From an uncultured Clostridia bacterium (lineage in GTDB: Bacteria; Bacillota; Clostridia; Oscillospirales; Acutalibacteraceae), in the NCBI GenBank assembly GCA_947625485.1, contig CANQOP010000001.1, forward strand, positions 62,001 through 126,000: a DNA stretch of 64,000 bases, given 5' to 3'. The translations under genes and the position numbers were made by a program. Positions 34,982-44,374 of the stretch are shown one piece after another. The stretch's first letter is position 1; each line of letters starts with the position of its first letter. Under the pieces are notes generated by a model. The model was not told the origin of the DNA, did no database searches, and saw only the letters and a list, made by a program, of their open reading frames with translations.

Positions 34982-37172
34982 GAATATAGCTCACTATCAG
35001 GATTTTGACGAACTTATGTCTATTCTCGAGAAGAGTAACAATAACTACGATTTGCGAAAAATTCAAAAGGCGTATTCTATTGCCGAAGAGGCTCACGGCG
35101 ACCAGCGCCGTGTCTCTGGCGTACCTTACATTCTTCACCCAACGTCTGTTGCCTGTATAGTGGCTCAGTTCGGTATGGACACCGACAGCATAATTGCCGC
35201 CCTTCTCCACGACGTAGTGGAGGACACTCCTTATTCGCTTGAATTTATTCGCAAGGAATTTGGAAAAGACATTGCAAATATAGTTGACGGAGTTACAAAA
35301 ATATCCAAAATTAAACTCTATTCACGTGAGGAACAGCAGGCGGAGAATGTCCGCAAAATGCTTATAGCTATGTCAAACGATATTCGTGTAATTATCGTTA
35401 AGCTTGCTGACCGCCTGCATAATATGCGCACGATTGAGTGTATGCAGGAACAAAAACGCCGAGATAAATCACGCGAAAATATGGAGGTCTTCGCGCCGAT
35501 TGCTCACCGCCTCGGTATGAAAGCCGTTAAGGAGGAGCTTGAGGACCTTTCTCTGCGCTATTTAGACCCAGTAGGCTACGGCGAAATAGAGTCCGCCCTT
35601 ATGCTCCAGGAAAACGAGCGTGAAAAGTTTATCGAGCGCAAGAAGAAAGAAATCCTCAAAGCGTCGAAGCTTCCTCACGGAAAAATCACTGTTTACGGGC
35701 GCGTAAAGAGTATAAACAGCATTTATAAGAAAACTTATCTGCGCGGAAAGACTATCGACCAGATTTACGACGTTTTCGCCATGCGTATTCTTGTTGATAC
35801 CGTTCAGGAATGTTACAATATGCTGGGTGTTATCCACGATTTGTATAATCCTATTCCTAACCGATTTAAGGACTATATCTCTACCCCGAAGCCGAATATG
35901 TACCGCTCTCTGCATACTACCGTAATCGACAGTGACGGTATTCCGTTCGAGGTACAGATACGCACGTGGGAAATGCATCAGACGGCTGAAAACGGAATCG
36001 CGGCGCATTGGAAATATAAGCTCGGATTCACAAGAATTGTAAACAACAAAAAGGCGCGCGAGCTTGACGAAAATATCAACCGTATTAAAGATATTTTGCA
36101 GGCTCAGATTGACGCCGACGACTCGACGGATATTATACGCAATATCCGTAACGACTTCGACCAGAACGAGGTCTACGTTTTCTCCCCAAAGGGCGATGTG
36201 TTCAGTCTCCCGAACGGCTCTACCGTTATTGATTTAGCATATCTTATTCATACCGAGGTCGGTCATCATATGGTAGGCGCAAAGGTTGACCAGAGGATAG
36301 TTCCCATTGATTATAAGCTTAACACGGGAGAGATCTGCGAAATTCTTACGCAAAAGGACAGTCACCCGAGGCGTGACTGGCTCGAAATATGCAAAACCTC
36401 CTCCGCGCGTTCAAAGATTCGCCAGTGGTTCAAGCGTGAAAAGCGTGACGAGAATATTGTTGAAGGAAAAATGATGCTTGAGCGCGAGCTTAAACGCAGT
36501 AATATTTCCCTGGCCGACGAGCAGCTCGAGGAGCTGTTGCAGTTTATGCTCAAGAAAAATAAGTTCAACACAGTTCAGGACCTCTACGCTTCCATTGGAT
36601 ACGGCGGTATTCAGCTTTGGAAGGTAATGCCAAGGATTCGCGAGGAATATACATTAAAATTTAAGCCAGAGGAAATCAAGCCCCTTATACGTCAGACTGC
36701 CCCCGCAAAACGCCGCCGCGTTACTTCAGGCGTTATTGTGGAGAATATGGAGGATTGTCTCATAAAATTCTCCCATTGCTGTAATCCTCTTCCGGGAGAT
36801 GATATAATCGGCTATATTACCCGCGGCTTCGGCGTTTCTATCCATAAGCGAGATTGCCCGAATATTCCTAAGGATATTTCTGCCGCCGAGGAGCCTGAGC
36901 GTTATGTAAACGTTTTTTGGGAGAATAACGTTAATGACAGTTTTCAGTCCACGCTTGAAATGACCTGTACCGATCGCACGGGTCTTTTGGCGGACGTTAC
37001 TATTGCACTCTCTTCAATGCGTATTTTTATCCATACGCTCAACACACGTCAGATTGACAACGGTCAGGCGCTCATAACCGCAACGATTGACGTTGCAAAC
37101 CGCGAGCATCTTGATACCGTCGTAAGGCGTTTGCAGTCAATACGAGATGTTATTTCTATAAAAAGGTTTTAA
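34968..37172 (+). CDS. relA: Bifunctional (p)ppGpp synthetase/hydrolase (Rel)
   Basis: A 734-residue long RSH enzyme with an HD hydrolase domain (HD at 81-82, VEDTP following), a synthetase domain (about 235-345; RVKSINSIYKK and YDVFAMRI), a TGS domain (about 395-455), a helical/zinc-finger region with CCNP near residue 605, and a C-terminal ACT domain (about 660-734). Both catalytic halves look intact, so it should make and degrade the stringent-response alarmone. GGGGAGG inside recJ is its ribosome-binding site; dtd follows as in Bacillus. Confidence 0.96.
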   Translation: MGKYENIAHYQDFDELMSILEKSNNNYDLRKIQKAYSIAEEAHGDQRRVSGVPYILHPTSVACIVAQFGMDTDSIIAALLHDVVEDTPYSLEFIRKEFGKDIANIVDGVTKISKIKLYSREEQQAENVRKMLIAMSNDIRVIIVKLADRLHNMRTIECMQEQKRRDKSRENMEVFAPIAHRLGMKAVKEELEDLSLRYLDPVGYGEIESALMLQENEREKFIERKKKEILKASKLPHGKITVYGRVKSINSIYKKTYLRGKTIDQIYDVFAMRILVDTVQECYNMLGVIHDLYNPIPNRFKDYISTPKPNMYRSLHTTVIDSDGIPFEVQIRTWEMHQTAENGIAAHWKYKLGFTRIVNNKKARELDENINRIKDILQAQIDADDSTDIIRNIRNDFDQNEVYVFSPKGDVFSLPNGSTVIDLAYLIHTEVGHHMVGAKVDQRIVPIDYKLNTGEICEILTQKDSHPRRDWLEICKTSSARSKIRQWFKREKRDENIVEGKMMLERELKRSNISLADEQLEELLQFMLKKNKFNTVQDLYASIGYGGIQLWKVMPRIREEYTLKFKPEEIKPLIRQTAPAKRRRVTSGVIVENMEDCLIKFSHCCNPLPGDDIIGYITRGFGVSIHKRDCPNIPKDISAAEEPERYVNVFWENNVNDSFQSTLEMTCTDRTGLLADVTIALSSMRIFIHTLNTRQIDNGQALITATIDVANREHLDTVVRRLQSIRDVISIKRF

Positions 37173-37236
37173 CATATAATTGTAGAGAATGCGGTTTTCT
37201 CTTACTATCATATAGACAGCAAAAGAAAGGAAAAAA

Positions 37237-37689
37237 ATGAGAGTAGTTTTACAGCTTGTATCAGAATGCAGTGTAAAAATAGACGGAAAAACGACAGCAG
37301 AGATAGGAAAGGGCTTTCTTCTTCTGCTCGGAGTTAAAAACGGCGACACCGAACAGGACGCCGTAAAGCTTGCCAAGAAAATTTCGGGTTTAAGAATTTT
37401 TAACGACGAAAACGATAAAATGAATCTGTCACTGTCCGATGTGGGAGGCTCTGTTCTGGTTGTATCCAATTTTACGCTTTATGCCGACTGCTCTCACGGC
37501 AGACGTCCGAGCTTTATAAACGCCGCTCGTCCCGAGGTTTCAAACCCGCTTTATGAATTTTTTTGCAAAAATCTGAGGGAAAACGGTATCGAGAACGTTC
37601 AGACGGGAGAATTCGGCGCGGATATGAAGGTGAGCCTTCTCAACGACGGACCGGTAACGCTCGTTATTAATTCGGAGGATTTGAAATGA
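37237..37689 (+). CDS. dtd: D-aminoacyl-tRNA deacylase
   Basis: A 150-residue protein with the two DTD motifs, SVLVVSNFTLYAD (about 70-82, containing the catalytic SxFT-type threonine) and NDGPVTLVI near residue 136. It hydrolyses D-amino acids from tRNA in the cytoplasm. rel-dtd adjacency is conserved. The end overlaps the next start by 4 bases. Confidence 0.95.
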   Translation: MRVVLQLVSECSVKIDGKTTAEIGKGFLLLLGVKNGDTEQDAVKLAKKISGLRIFNDENDKMNLSLSDVGGSVLVVSNFTLYADCSHGRRPSFINAARPEVSNPLYEFFCKNLRENGIENVQTGEFGADMKVSLLNDGPVTLVINSEDLK

Positions 37690-38318
37690 TTAATATAAAA
37701 ATTTTTAACGTTACTGTGCTGATGACCAACTGCTATCTTCTTACGGACGCCGACACAGGAGATATGGCTGTAGTAGACCCGGGCGCAAGGAACGAAAAGC
37801 TGATTTCCGCTGTAAACAGTGCCGAAGGCGAGTTAAAGTACGTCATTCTCACTCACGGACATTATGACCATATCGGGTACGCAAAACAGCTCGCAGACCT
37901 TTACGGAGCGAAAATCGTATGCGGTCGCAAATCGAACGAATTTTTTCAAAATAACATTCTCAATCATTCCGCGTTTCACGAAGACTTCGAGAATATAAAG
38001 CCTTTTTCGGGTGATTTGCTCCTATATGACGGCGATAAATTCAAGCTCGGCAACACAGAGATTACCTATATTTCAACTCCCGGGCATACTGTTGATTCAG
38101 GATGTTATATTTTTGATAACAATATTATAGCGGGCGATACGCTCTTCTGCGAAAGCTACGGAAGAACAGATTTACCAACAGGCAGCGACTCGGATATGAT
38201 AAACTCCATAAAACGACTCAAAAGTATTGAAGGTGACTATAACGTTCTGCCGGGTCACGGACTTGTTTCTACCCTCGACCACGAGCGCAGATATAACCCT
38301 CTTATGAGGAGAGTATAA
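37686..38318 (+). CDS. MBL-fold metallohydrolase (glyoxalase II-like)
   Basis: A 210-residue metallo-beta-lactamase-fold hydrolase. The zinc motif THGHYDHIG lies at about residues 57-65; further ligands are STPGHTVDSGC (near 123), GDTLF (near 143) and PGHG near 190. This matches the YcbL/YqgX-like glyoxalase II group, which acts on thioesters, but the substrate is not certain. It lies between dtd and hemZ. Confidence 0.88.
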   Translation: MINIKIFNVTVLMTNCYLLTDADTGDMAVVDPGARNEKLISAVNSAEGELKYVILTHGHYDHIGYAKQLADLYGAKIVCGRKSNEFFQNNILNHSAFHEDFENIKPFSGDLLLYDGDKFKLGNTEITYISTPGHTVDSGCYIFDNNIIAGDTLFCESYGRTDLPTGSDSDMINSIKRLKSIEGDYNVLPGHGLVSTLDHERRYNPLMRRV

Positions 38319-39761
38319 ATGAATTTATATATTAACAACCATGCTTTCCACTACGAACTTGAAAACCTTACAAGGCTTTTCTTCCCGAATGAAAAGATAA
38401 ACGTTATCAAGGACAGCAAAGCCTGTGAGCCGCCCTACATAATAACCGCTGTTTCGGATAAATTAGAAGTTGAGGTCGCTATTGGACAGTTCAGCCGTTT
38501 TTCCGAATCGTGCCTCTCCGGCGACACGGAAAACGAGAGAAAGCTTTGCGAACTGCTCTACAAAATTCTATGTGATTTTACGGGAGTAACACCGCCTTGG
38601 GGTATGATTACAGGCGTTCGCCCCGTAAAGCTTTACCGTCGCGTGCTTGAAAGCGAGGGTCAGAAAAACGCAGATAAGTACTTTACGGACAAGCTTTTTG
38701 TGAGCCGTGAAAAACTTAATCTTGTAAAGAAAACCGAAGTATACGAAAAAAATATTATAAATCTGTCTGCGGACGATTCATTCAGCCTTTACATTTCAGT
38801 ACCGTTCTGTCCGTCCCGCTGTCACTACTGTTCGTTCGTTCAGTCCTCCACGGAGCGTTCGGGACACCTGATTGCCCCTTATGTTGACCTTTTATGTAAA
38901 GAAATCGAATATACCGCGAAAATTGCCTACGACTTGGGGTTGCGCCTGAGCACGGTTTATATGGGCGGCGGTACTCCTACAACGCTCAGTGCCGAACAGC
39001 TGGACCGCGTTCTTTCTACGGTTAACAACAGTTTTGATGTTTCGTCTCTTAAAGAATTAACGGTTGAAGCCGGACGTCCCGATACTATTACAGAGGAAAA
39101 GTTAATTTCTCTGAAAGAAAATAACGTTCAAAGAATTTCTATAAATCCTCAAACGTTGAACGACTCAGTGCTCGAAAAAATCGGAAGACGCCACACTGCT
39201 CGGCAGACCATAGACGCATATTACCTTGCACGAAAAGTAAGTTTTGACAGCGTTAATATGGATTTGATTGCGGGTCTGCCTACGGATACTGCAGACAGCT
39301 TTATTTCAACCCTCGACCGCATATGTGAGCTTTCCCCCGAGTGCGTTACCGTTCATACACTGTCTTTAAAGCGCAGTTCAACCCTCACGCAGGACGGCTC
39401 GTTTATTAACCGTGACGACGCTAAAAGAGCCTCCCGAATGCTTGATTACGCGGGAGAGAAACTGCTTAGTGAGGAATATATTCCGTATTATCTTTACCGC
39501 CAGAGCCGTATGGTAGGGAATCTTGAGAATACAGGCTGGTCGAAAAAAGGCTATGAATGTCTGTATAATATCTATGTAATGGATGAAACGCACACCATTC
39601 TCGGATGCGGTGCGGGTGCTGTGACAAAGCTTAAAAAGCCCCGTGACACCTTTCTCAAGCGTATATTTAATTTTAAATATCCATATGAATATATAGACAG
39701 GTACGACCGGCAGCTTGAGCGAAAGAAAGAGATATATTCATTTTACAAAAATTGGACGTAA
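38319..39761 (+). CDS. hemZ: HemZ-type radical SAM protein
   Basis: A 480-residue HemN-like radical SAM protein. An N-terminal domain of about 150 residues specific to HemZ precedes the CPSRCHYCSF iron-sulfur motif (cysteines near residues 164, 168, 171), then YMGGGTPTTL and GLPTDTADSF. It is annotated as coproporphyrinogen dehydrogenase in many Firmicutes, although heme synthesis is not proven for this branch. No other heme genes occur here. It begins one base after the MBL gene stop. Confidence 0.85.
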   Translation: MNLYINNHAFHYELENLTRLFFPNEKINVIKDSKACEPPYIITAVSDKLEVEVAIGQFSRFSESCLSGDTENERKLCELLYKILCDFTGVTPPWGMITGVRPVKLYRRVLESEGQKNADKYFTDKLFVSREKLNLVKKTEVYEKNIINLSADDSFSLYISVPFCPSRCHYCSFVQSSTERSGHLIAPYVDLLCKEIEYTAKIAYDLGLRLSTVYMGGGTPTTLSAEQLDRVLSTVNNSFDVSSLKELTVEAGRPDTITEEKLISLKENNVQRISINPQTLNDSVLEKIGRRHTARQTIDAYYLARKVSFDSVNMDLIAGLPTDTADSFISTLDRICELSPECVTVHTLSLKRSSTLTQDGSFINRDDAKRASRMLDYAGEKLLSEEYIPYYLYRQSRMVGNLENTGWSKKGYECLYNIYVMDETHTILGCGAGAVTKLKKPRDTFLKRIFNFKYPYEYIDRYDRQLERKKEIYSFYKNWT

Positions 39762-39764
39762 TAA

Positions 39765-39793
39765 TTGAAAAATCTAAAGCTTAGTGCTATAAT
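39765..39793 (+). promoter_or_regulatory. SigA-type promoter of the zinc-ribbon gene
   Basis: TTGAAA (39765-39770), a 17-base spacer and TATAAT (39788-39793), directly after the hemZ stop. Confidence 0.8.
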
Positions 39794-39825
39794 GTACCTA
39801 AATTTTTTTGAAGGGAAGTTTTTTG

Positions 39826-40242
39826 ATGGCTATATTTGACGATGTAGTAGTAAATGCAAAATCCGCAGCGGCTGCTGTTTCCAAGAAAGCAGGCGCGTTT
39901 TATGATTTGTCCAAGCTGCGCATTTCCGCGGCAGGACTGAGAGGAGAGCTAAATAAGAAATACACGGCGCTCGGCGAGTCTGTATATAATAACGACCCCG
40001 AATCCACCGTAGACGCTATTAAGGCTGAAATCGCTGACATTAAGCATAATATCGCTGATATTGAGAAAATTATCGCGTCTGTAAGCAATACGACTTTCTG
40101 TCCTTCCTGCGGCGAAAAGCTGCCTAAATCTGCTCATTTCTGCCCGACCTGCGGAAGTCCCGTTTCAAAGGTCTCAAACGAGCCTGAGAGCGTAACTGAC
40201 GCAGATGACCCTGTAAGTACGACTTCGCCTGATGAAGCTTAG
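39826..40242 (+). CDS. Helical protein with C-terminal zinc ribbon
   Basis: ATG 39826 follows GAAGGGAAG; an upstream TTG reading is unlikely. The 138-residue protein has an Ala-rich helical region (about 1-85) and a zinc ribbon with CPSCG and CPTCG (about 92-113), then an acidic Ser/Thr tail. This is a common zinc-ribbon layout in Clostridia. I do not recognise a function. It has its own promoter and precedes the flippase gene. Confidence 0.75.
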   Translation: MAIFDDVVVNAKSAAAAVSKKAGAFYDLSKLRISAAGLRGELNKKYTALGESVYNNDPESTVDAIKAEIADIKHNIADIEKIIASVSNTTFCPSCGEKLPKSAHFCPTCGSPVSKVSNEPESVTDADDPVSTTSPDEA

Positions 40243-40262
40243 GAGTAGTAGGGTGATTTTTG

Positions 40263-42080
40263 GTGTCAAAAAAATATAATGCAATAGAAACCGCAAAGTC
40301 AAACGCGTCGCAAACCTTTCTTAAAGGCGCGGCGATAATGACTTTCAGTATGATTGTTGTAAAGATTTTTGGATTTATCGATAAAATTCTTATCAGTAAT
40401 CTTTATTCCTATTTCGGAGATACATACGCCGCAATCGGAACGGGTCTCTACAACAACGCTTATGAAATGTATATCCCGCTGTTTACAATAGCGACCGCAG
40501 GGTTTCCTATCGCAATTTCGAGACTTATTTCCGAGAGTATCTCGCAAAAGAGGTATAACGATGTAAAACAGATATATAAAGTATCCATACCATTCTTTAC
40601 GGCAACAGGTACGGTGTGCTTTCTTATAATGTTTTTCAGCAGTTTCTTCTATATTCACATAATTAACTCTCCGTACTCGCTGTACGCAATGCTTATGCTC
40701 TCGCCGTCCATACTGTTCGGCTGTCTCGTTTCTATCTATCGTGGATATTTTGAGGGACAGCGAAATATGTTCCCGACCGCGATTTCGGAAATTATCGAGG
40801 CTGGCTCCAAGCTGATTTTCGGTCTTGTTATAGCGTACATTATTATGAGGCTCGGCGGGGACAGCTATCAATCGACAGGAACGGTGTTCGGTCTCACATT
40901 CTCTGGCAAAAATGCCGAGCTTGAGGCTATGTATACCATAATTTCCTTTTCGGTAGCGGGAGCTATTTCGGGTATACTTTTAGGCAGTATTGTGTCGTTT
41001 TTGTTTATGCTTCTGCGCTATAAGATAGGCGGCGATGGAATCCCCGAAGAATATTACAAAAACTCCGTTGAGGCTCGCACTAAAAGGGAAACCTTCGTAA
41101 GAATGTTTAAGACCGCTATTCCTATCGGACTTACCGCACTCGTTATGAATATAGGCACTCTTATAGACGGCGCAGTTATTCAGAACGTCCTGCACGGTAT
41201 CGCAATCAGTGACGGCAAGGAACTCGTAAATCAGTATAAAGCTATGGGAGTTGACCTCTCGAAACAGCTTTCCGATAAGGTGGATAAAATTACTATCCAC
41301 ACCGCTCTCTGGGGTTGCTACGGCGCGGCATTGCCGCTTATGCAGCTTGTAACAGCCGTAACTCAGGCTTTCGGTACATCCGCTATGCCTAATGTTGCGA
41401 GCGCGTGGACGAAAGGCGATAAGAAAGAGCTTAAGTCTTCTATCGAGACGGTTTTAAGGCTTACCATGCTGTTTACTCTGCCCGCGGGTCTCGGCCTTAC
41501 CGCCCTCGCAGAGCCGATTATGGATATAGTTTATGCAAGTAATACTCAGGTTGTTATCGGTGCTCAGGTGCTCAAGGTAATGGGATTTGCATCTATTGTT
41601 ATCGCGTGCGTAACTCCTCTGTGCTCAATGCTTCAGGGAATAGGCAGGGTAGATTTGCCGCTCAAGATATATACTGCGGGCATTACCCTCAAGGTTGCCA
41701 CGACTTGGCTATTTGTTCGGATTGTATCCATAAACATTCAGGGCGCGTCCGTAGGCTCGCTTATAGCGTACAGCTTTATGCTTGTTGTCGCTATGTATAT
41801 GCTCGTGAAACATTCGGGTATAATGCCCGATTTTATGTCAACAGTAGTAAAGCCGCTTGTTTCCGCTATCTGCTGCGCCTTGACTGCATATTTCTCTTAT
41901 AAGTTATATACAGGTTTTATGCCCGATATACTGGCGACTGTTGCGGCGGTAACGTCGGCGGCGATAATTTATATTACAGTTTTGTTACTATTAAAGACTT
42001 TTACCCGAAATGAGCTGAGGTTTCTCCCTAAAGGTGAAAAAATTGTAACTATACTTGAAAAATATCATTTAATAGGGTAA
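40263..42080 (+). CDS. MurJ/SpoVB-family polysaccharide or lipid flippase (YabM-like)
   Basis: GTG 40263 is 8 bases after AGGGTG; a TTG at 40260 is a less likely start. The 605-residue protein has about 14 membrane helices of the MOP superfamily, starting FLKGAAIMTFSMIVVKIFGFIDKILISNL, the SpoVB/MurJ signature. It is longer than Bacillus SpoVB because of an extra loop near residues 320-345. It may flip lipid-linked wall precursors. Synteny with mazG, rqcP, yabP and yabQ corresponds to Bacillus yabM. Confidence 0.87.
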   Translation: MSKKYNAIETAKSNASQTFLKGAAIMTFSMIVVKIFGFIDKILISNLYSYFGDTYAAIGTGLYNNAYEMYIPLFTIATAGFPIAISRLISESISQKRYNDVKQIYKVSIPFFTATGTVCFLIMFFSSFFYIHIINSPYSLYAMLMLSPSILFGCLVSIYRGYFEGQRNMFPTAISEIIEAGSKLIFGLVIAYIIMRLGGDSYQSTGTVFGLTFSGKNAELEAMYTIISFSVAGAISGILLGSIVSFLFMLLRYKIGGDGIPEEYYKNSVEARTKRETFVRMFKTAIPIGLTALVMNIGTLIDGAVIQNVLHGIAISDGKELVNQYKAMGVDLSKQLSDKVDKITIHTALWGCYGAALPLMQLVTAVTQAFGTSAMPNVASAWTKGDKKELKSSIETVLRLTMLFTLPAGLGLTALAEPIMDIVYASNTQVVIGAQVLKVMGFASIVIACVTPLCSMLQGIGRVDLPLKIYTAGITLKVATTWLFVRIVSINIQGASVGSLIAYSFMLVVAMYMLVKHSGIMPDFMSTVVKPLVSAICCALTAYFSYKLYTGFMPDILATVAAVTSAAIIYITVLLLLKTFTRNELRFLPKGEKIVTILEKYHLIG

Positions 42081-42122
42081 AATACTTTTGGTTTAGTTTA
42101 TTACATCGCGTGAGGTGAGAAT

Positions 42123-42908
42123 GTGAATTTTACTGAGAAGAAAAGTTATGATTTTAACGATTTAGTTGAAATTATGAAGTTTCTCAGAGCCCCGGACGGA
42201 TGTCCTTGGGATAAGGTACAGACTCACGACTCAATTCGGAGCAATTTTATCGAGGAGACCTATGAAGTCATAGAGGCGATTGATACTAAGGACAGCGAGC
42301 TTCTTAAAGAAGAACTGGGAGATGTTCTTTTGCAGGTTGTATTTCACGCCGAGATGTCTTCCGAGGAAAATGAATTTGATATTAACGATGTTATAAACGG
42401 GATCTGCAAAAAGCTTGTTGTTCGCCACCCTCACGTTTTTGGCGACGTAAAGGCTGAGAACAGTCAAGAGGCTCTTAAAAGCTGGGACGACGTTAAAATG
42501 CAGACCAAGGCACAAAAAAAGCAGTCCGAGGCTATGGAAAGCGTTTCAAAGGCTCTTCCGTCGCTTATGCGTGCCGCTAAAATTCAGCAAAAAGCTGCTA
42601 AGGTAGGTTTTGACTGGGACAACGTTAAAGGACCGCTCGACAAGATTGTTGAAGAAACGAATGAGCTTAAAGACGCTGTTAAAAGCGGTGATACTAAGAA
42701 TCAGGCTGAGGAGTTGGGCGATTTGCTTTTCTCAGTTGTTAATGTCTCCAGATTTCTGGGGATTGATTCCGAAAAAGCTTTATATGACGCGTGCGATAAG
42801 TTTACCGACCGTTTCCGTGCTCTCGAAAAGCTCGCGTGCGAGAGAGGAATAGATGTGAAAACGGCTTCACTATCCGAACTCGATTCCCTTTGGGATGAAG
42901 TTAAATAA
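42123..42908 (+). CDS. mazG: Nucleoside triphosphate pyrophosphohydrolase MazG (YabN C-terminal type)
   Basis: GTG start at 42123 after GAGGTGAG. The 261-residue protein has two MazG repeats with EETYEVIEAID...EELGDVLLQVVFHAEM (about 40-80) and EETNELKDAV...EELGDLLFSVVN (about 178-207), containing the Mg-binding acidic residues. It hydrolyses aberrant NTPs to NMP and pyrophosphate. Unlike Bacillus YabN it lacks the N-terminal methylase-like domain. hup follows after 21 bases. Confidence 0.95.
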   Translation: MNFTEKKSYDFNDLVEIMKFLRAPDGCPWDKVQTHDSIRSNFIEETYEVIEAIDTKDSELLKEELGDVLLQVVFHAEMSSEENEFDINDVINGICKKLVVRHPHVFGDVKAENSQEALKSWDDVKMQTKAQKKQSEAMESVSKALPSLMRAAKIQQKAAKVGFDWDNVKGPLDKIVEETNELKDAVKSGDTKNQAEELGDLLFSVVNVSRFLGIDSEKALYDACDKFTDRFRALEKLACERGIDVKTASLSELDSLWDEVK

Positions 42909-42929
42909 AAAATTTTGGAGGAATAATTT

Positions 42930-43205
42930 ATGAACAAGACAGAATTAATTGCTGCTGTTGCAGAAGCAAGCGCTATTTCCAAGAAAGATGCTGAGAAGGC
43001 TGTTACTGCTACAATCGATACTATCGTTGAGGCTATCGCAAACGGTGACAAGGTTCAGCTCGTTGGCTTCGGTACTTTTGAGCAGCGCCAGAGAAACGCT
43101 CGTACAGGCGTTGACCCGAGAACAGGTAACAAGATTGAAATTGCTGCATCTAAGGTTCCTGCTTTCAAGGCCGGCAAGGCATTCAAGGACGCTGTTAATA
43201 AGTAA
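42930..43205 (+). CDS. hup: DNA-binding protein HU
   Basis: A 91-residue HU protein: [14 protein letters not shown] start, the [21 protein letters not shown] beta-arm region (about 46-66) and a [13 protein letters not shown] end. It bends and compacts DNA. A GGAGG site precedes ATG by 8 bases. In Bacillus and relatives hup can lie next to this yab cluster. Codon use looks optimised compared with neighbours, in line with high expression. Confidence 0.97.
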   Translation: MNKTELIAAVAEASAISKKDAEKAVTATIDTIVEAIANGDKVQLVGFGTFEQRQRNARTGVDPRTGNKIEIAASKVPAFKAGKAFKDAVNK

Positions 43206-43222
43206 TTAACCTTTTGAAATTG

Positions 43223-43246
43223 AAGCCGACGCGAGTCGGCTTTTTT
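43223..43246 (+). terminator. Terminator after hup
   Basis: AAGCCGAC and GTCGGCTT with a GCGA tetraloop, followed by a T run. Confidence 0.92.
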
Positions 43247-43298
43247 CATTATAAATTGCAGGTTTAAAATATATAATGTAATTTTAAAGGAGTAGCGA

Positions 43299-43538
43299 AT
43301 GCGACTTGATAAATATTTAAAGGTTTCACGAATTATAAAACGCCGCACTGTAGCGAATGAAGCGTGCGATTCGGGGAAGGTCACTGTAAACGGAAATATA
43401 GCCCGCGCGTCATATAACGTCAAAGTAGGCGACGAAATCGAAATTTCCCTCGGCGCTCGCGAACTGAAAATTCGCGTTACGGCAGTAACTGAGCACGCGA
43501 CTAAGGAAAACGCCGCAACAATGTATGAGGCAATTTAA
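43299..43538 (+). CDS. rqcP: RNA-binding S4 protein RqcP (YabO)
   Basis: A 79-residue single S4-domain protein starting MRLDKYLKVSRIIKRRTVANEAC. RqcP binds stalled 50S-peptidyl-tRNA complexes with RqcH and supports C-terminal alanine tailing in bacterial ribosome quality control. Location after mazG/hup and before yabP matches Bacillus yabO. AAAGGAG precedes the start. Confidence 0.93.
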   Translation: MRLDKYLKVSRIIKRRTVANEACDSGKVTVNGNIARASYNVKVGDEIEISLGARELKIRVTAVTEHATKENAATMYEAI

Positions 43539-43555
43539 AAAAATCATATCTAAAT

Positions 43556-43602
43556 AAAATCCTCCATATATTGTATTGATTACAAAATACGGAGGATTTT
43601 TT
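43556..43602 (+). promoter_or_regulatory. Terminator-like hairpin that contains the yabP ribosome-binding site
   Basis: AAAATCCTCC (43556-43565) and GGAGGATTTT (43591-43600) are perfect 10-base arms with a 25-base loop, followed by more T. The right arm holds the GGAGG ribosome-binding site of yabP (ATG 43605). A transcript arriving from rqcP would either terminate here or hide the site; a transcript starting within the loop would free it. Confidence 0.65.
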
Positions 43603-43604
43603 AT

Positions 43605-43874
43605 ATGCAGGAAAATTACAGTAAACCGCATACAATGCTGCTTGATAACAGAAAGAAACTCAGTCTTACAGGTGTAGGTGACGTTCAGGGCTTTAACGAG
43701 GAGCTAGTCAGTATTACAACGTCTTTGGGCGATTTAATTATACGCGGCAGCAAACTTCATATAAGCAAGCTCAATCTCGAAACAGGAGAAGTGGACATTG
43801 ACGGGCAAATAAATTCACTTCAATACGTGGAAAGTCGAGGAAATAAATCATTTATACAGAGGCTTTTTAAGTAA
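43605..43874 (+). CDS. yabP: Sporulation protein YabP
   Basis: An 89-residue YabP/YqfC-family protein with HTMLLDNRKKLSLTGVGDVQGFNEE near its start and LIIRGSKLHISKLNLETGEVDIDG in the middle, the family core. yabP is sporulation-specific and SigE-dependent in Bacillus; its biochemical role is unknown. The stop overlaps the yabQ start (TAATG). Confidence 0.93.
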   Translation: MQENYSKPHTMLLDNRKKLSLTGVGDVQGFNEELVSITTSLGDLIIRGSKLHISKLNLETGEVDIDGQINSLQYVESRGNKSFIQRLFK

Positions 43875-44374
43875 TGGAGTTTACAATAACTGAGCTGATT
43901 TACGCTTTTTTGTATTCCATAATCGTCGGATTTTGTTTGGCTTTTGTTTATGAGCCTTTCCGTTTATTTCATAAAGTTGGTTTTGAAAAATCGGTTCACT
44001 ACCTTGTCGCTGATATTGTGTTTATGCTGTTATGCGGTCTGGTGACCTATTTTTATTGTATTACTACATTGGAGGGTAGCGTAAGATTTTTCGTAATAAT
44101 AGGGGAACTGCTTGGATTTACGGTGTTTCGGTTTACATTAAGGCGGGTTTTGGACAAAATATACAATCCGGTAATAAAATTTTCTATATTTTTCTTTGGA
44201 AATCTATTGAAATTGAGCCGAAAAATAATGTATAATATAGAAAATAGATTTAGAAACCTTTCTTTGAAATTATTAAGTAAAATAAGGAATTTTGTATATG
44301 AGAGAAGAAAAGGAAAAAACGAAAAAAACCGAACGCGGGATAAAAGAAGTAAAGCCAAAAAGAAAAAGAAGTAA
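43874..44374 (+). CDS. yabQ: Spore cortex biosynthesis protein YabQ
   Basis: A 166-residue protein with four membrane helices in the first 110 residues (AFLYSIIVGFCLAFVYEPFRLFHK at the start) and a strongly basic C-terminal tail (Lys/Arg-rich from about 130). YabQ is needed for spore cortex formation in Bacillus and lies in the forespore outer membrane. It overlaps divIC by 77 bases in another frame, an unusually long overlap. Confidence 0.9.
   Translation: MEFTITELIYAFLYSIIVGFCLAFVYEPFRLFHKVGFEKSVHYLVADIVFMLLCGLVTYFYCITTLEGSVRFFVIIGELLGFTVFRFTLRRVLDKIYNPVIKFSIFFFGNLLKLSRKIMYNIENRFRNLSLKLLSKIRNFVYERRKGKNEKNRTRDKRSKAKKKKK

Noticed and set aside
42949..43209. Second-frame ORF of 86 aa inside hup
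   Set aside because: Leu/Ser-rich out-of-frame translation of a highly conserved HU gene with no start signal of its own.
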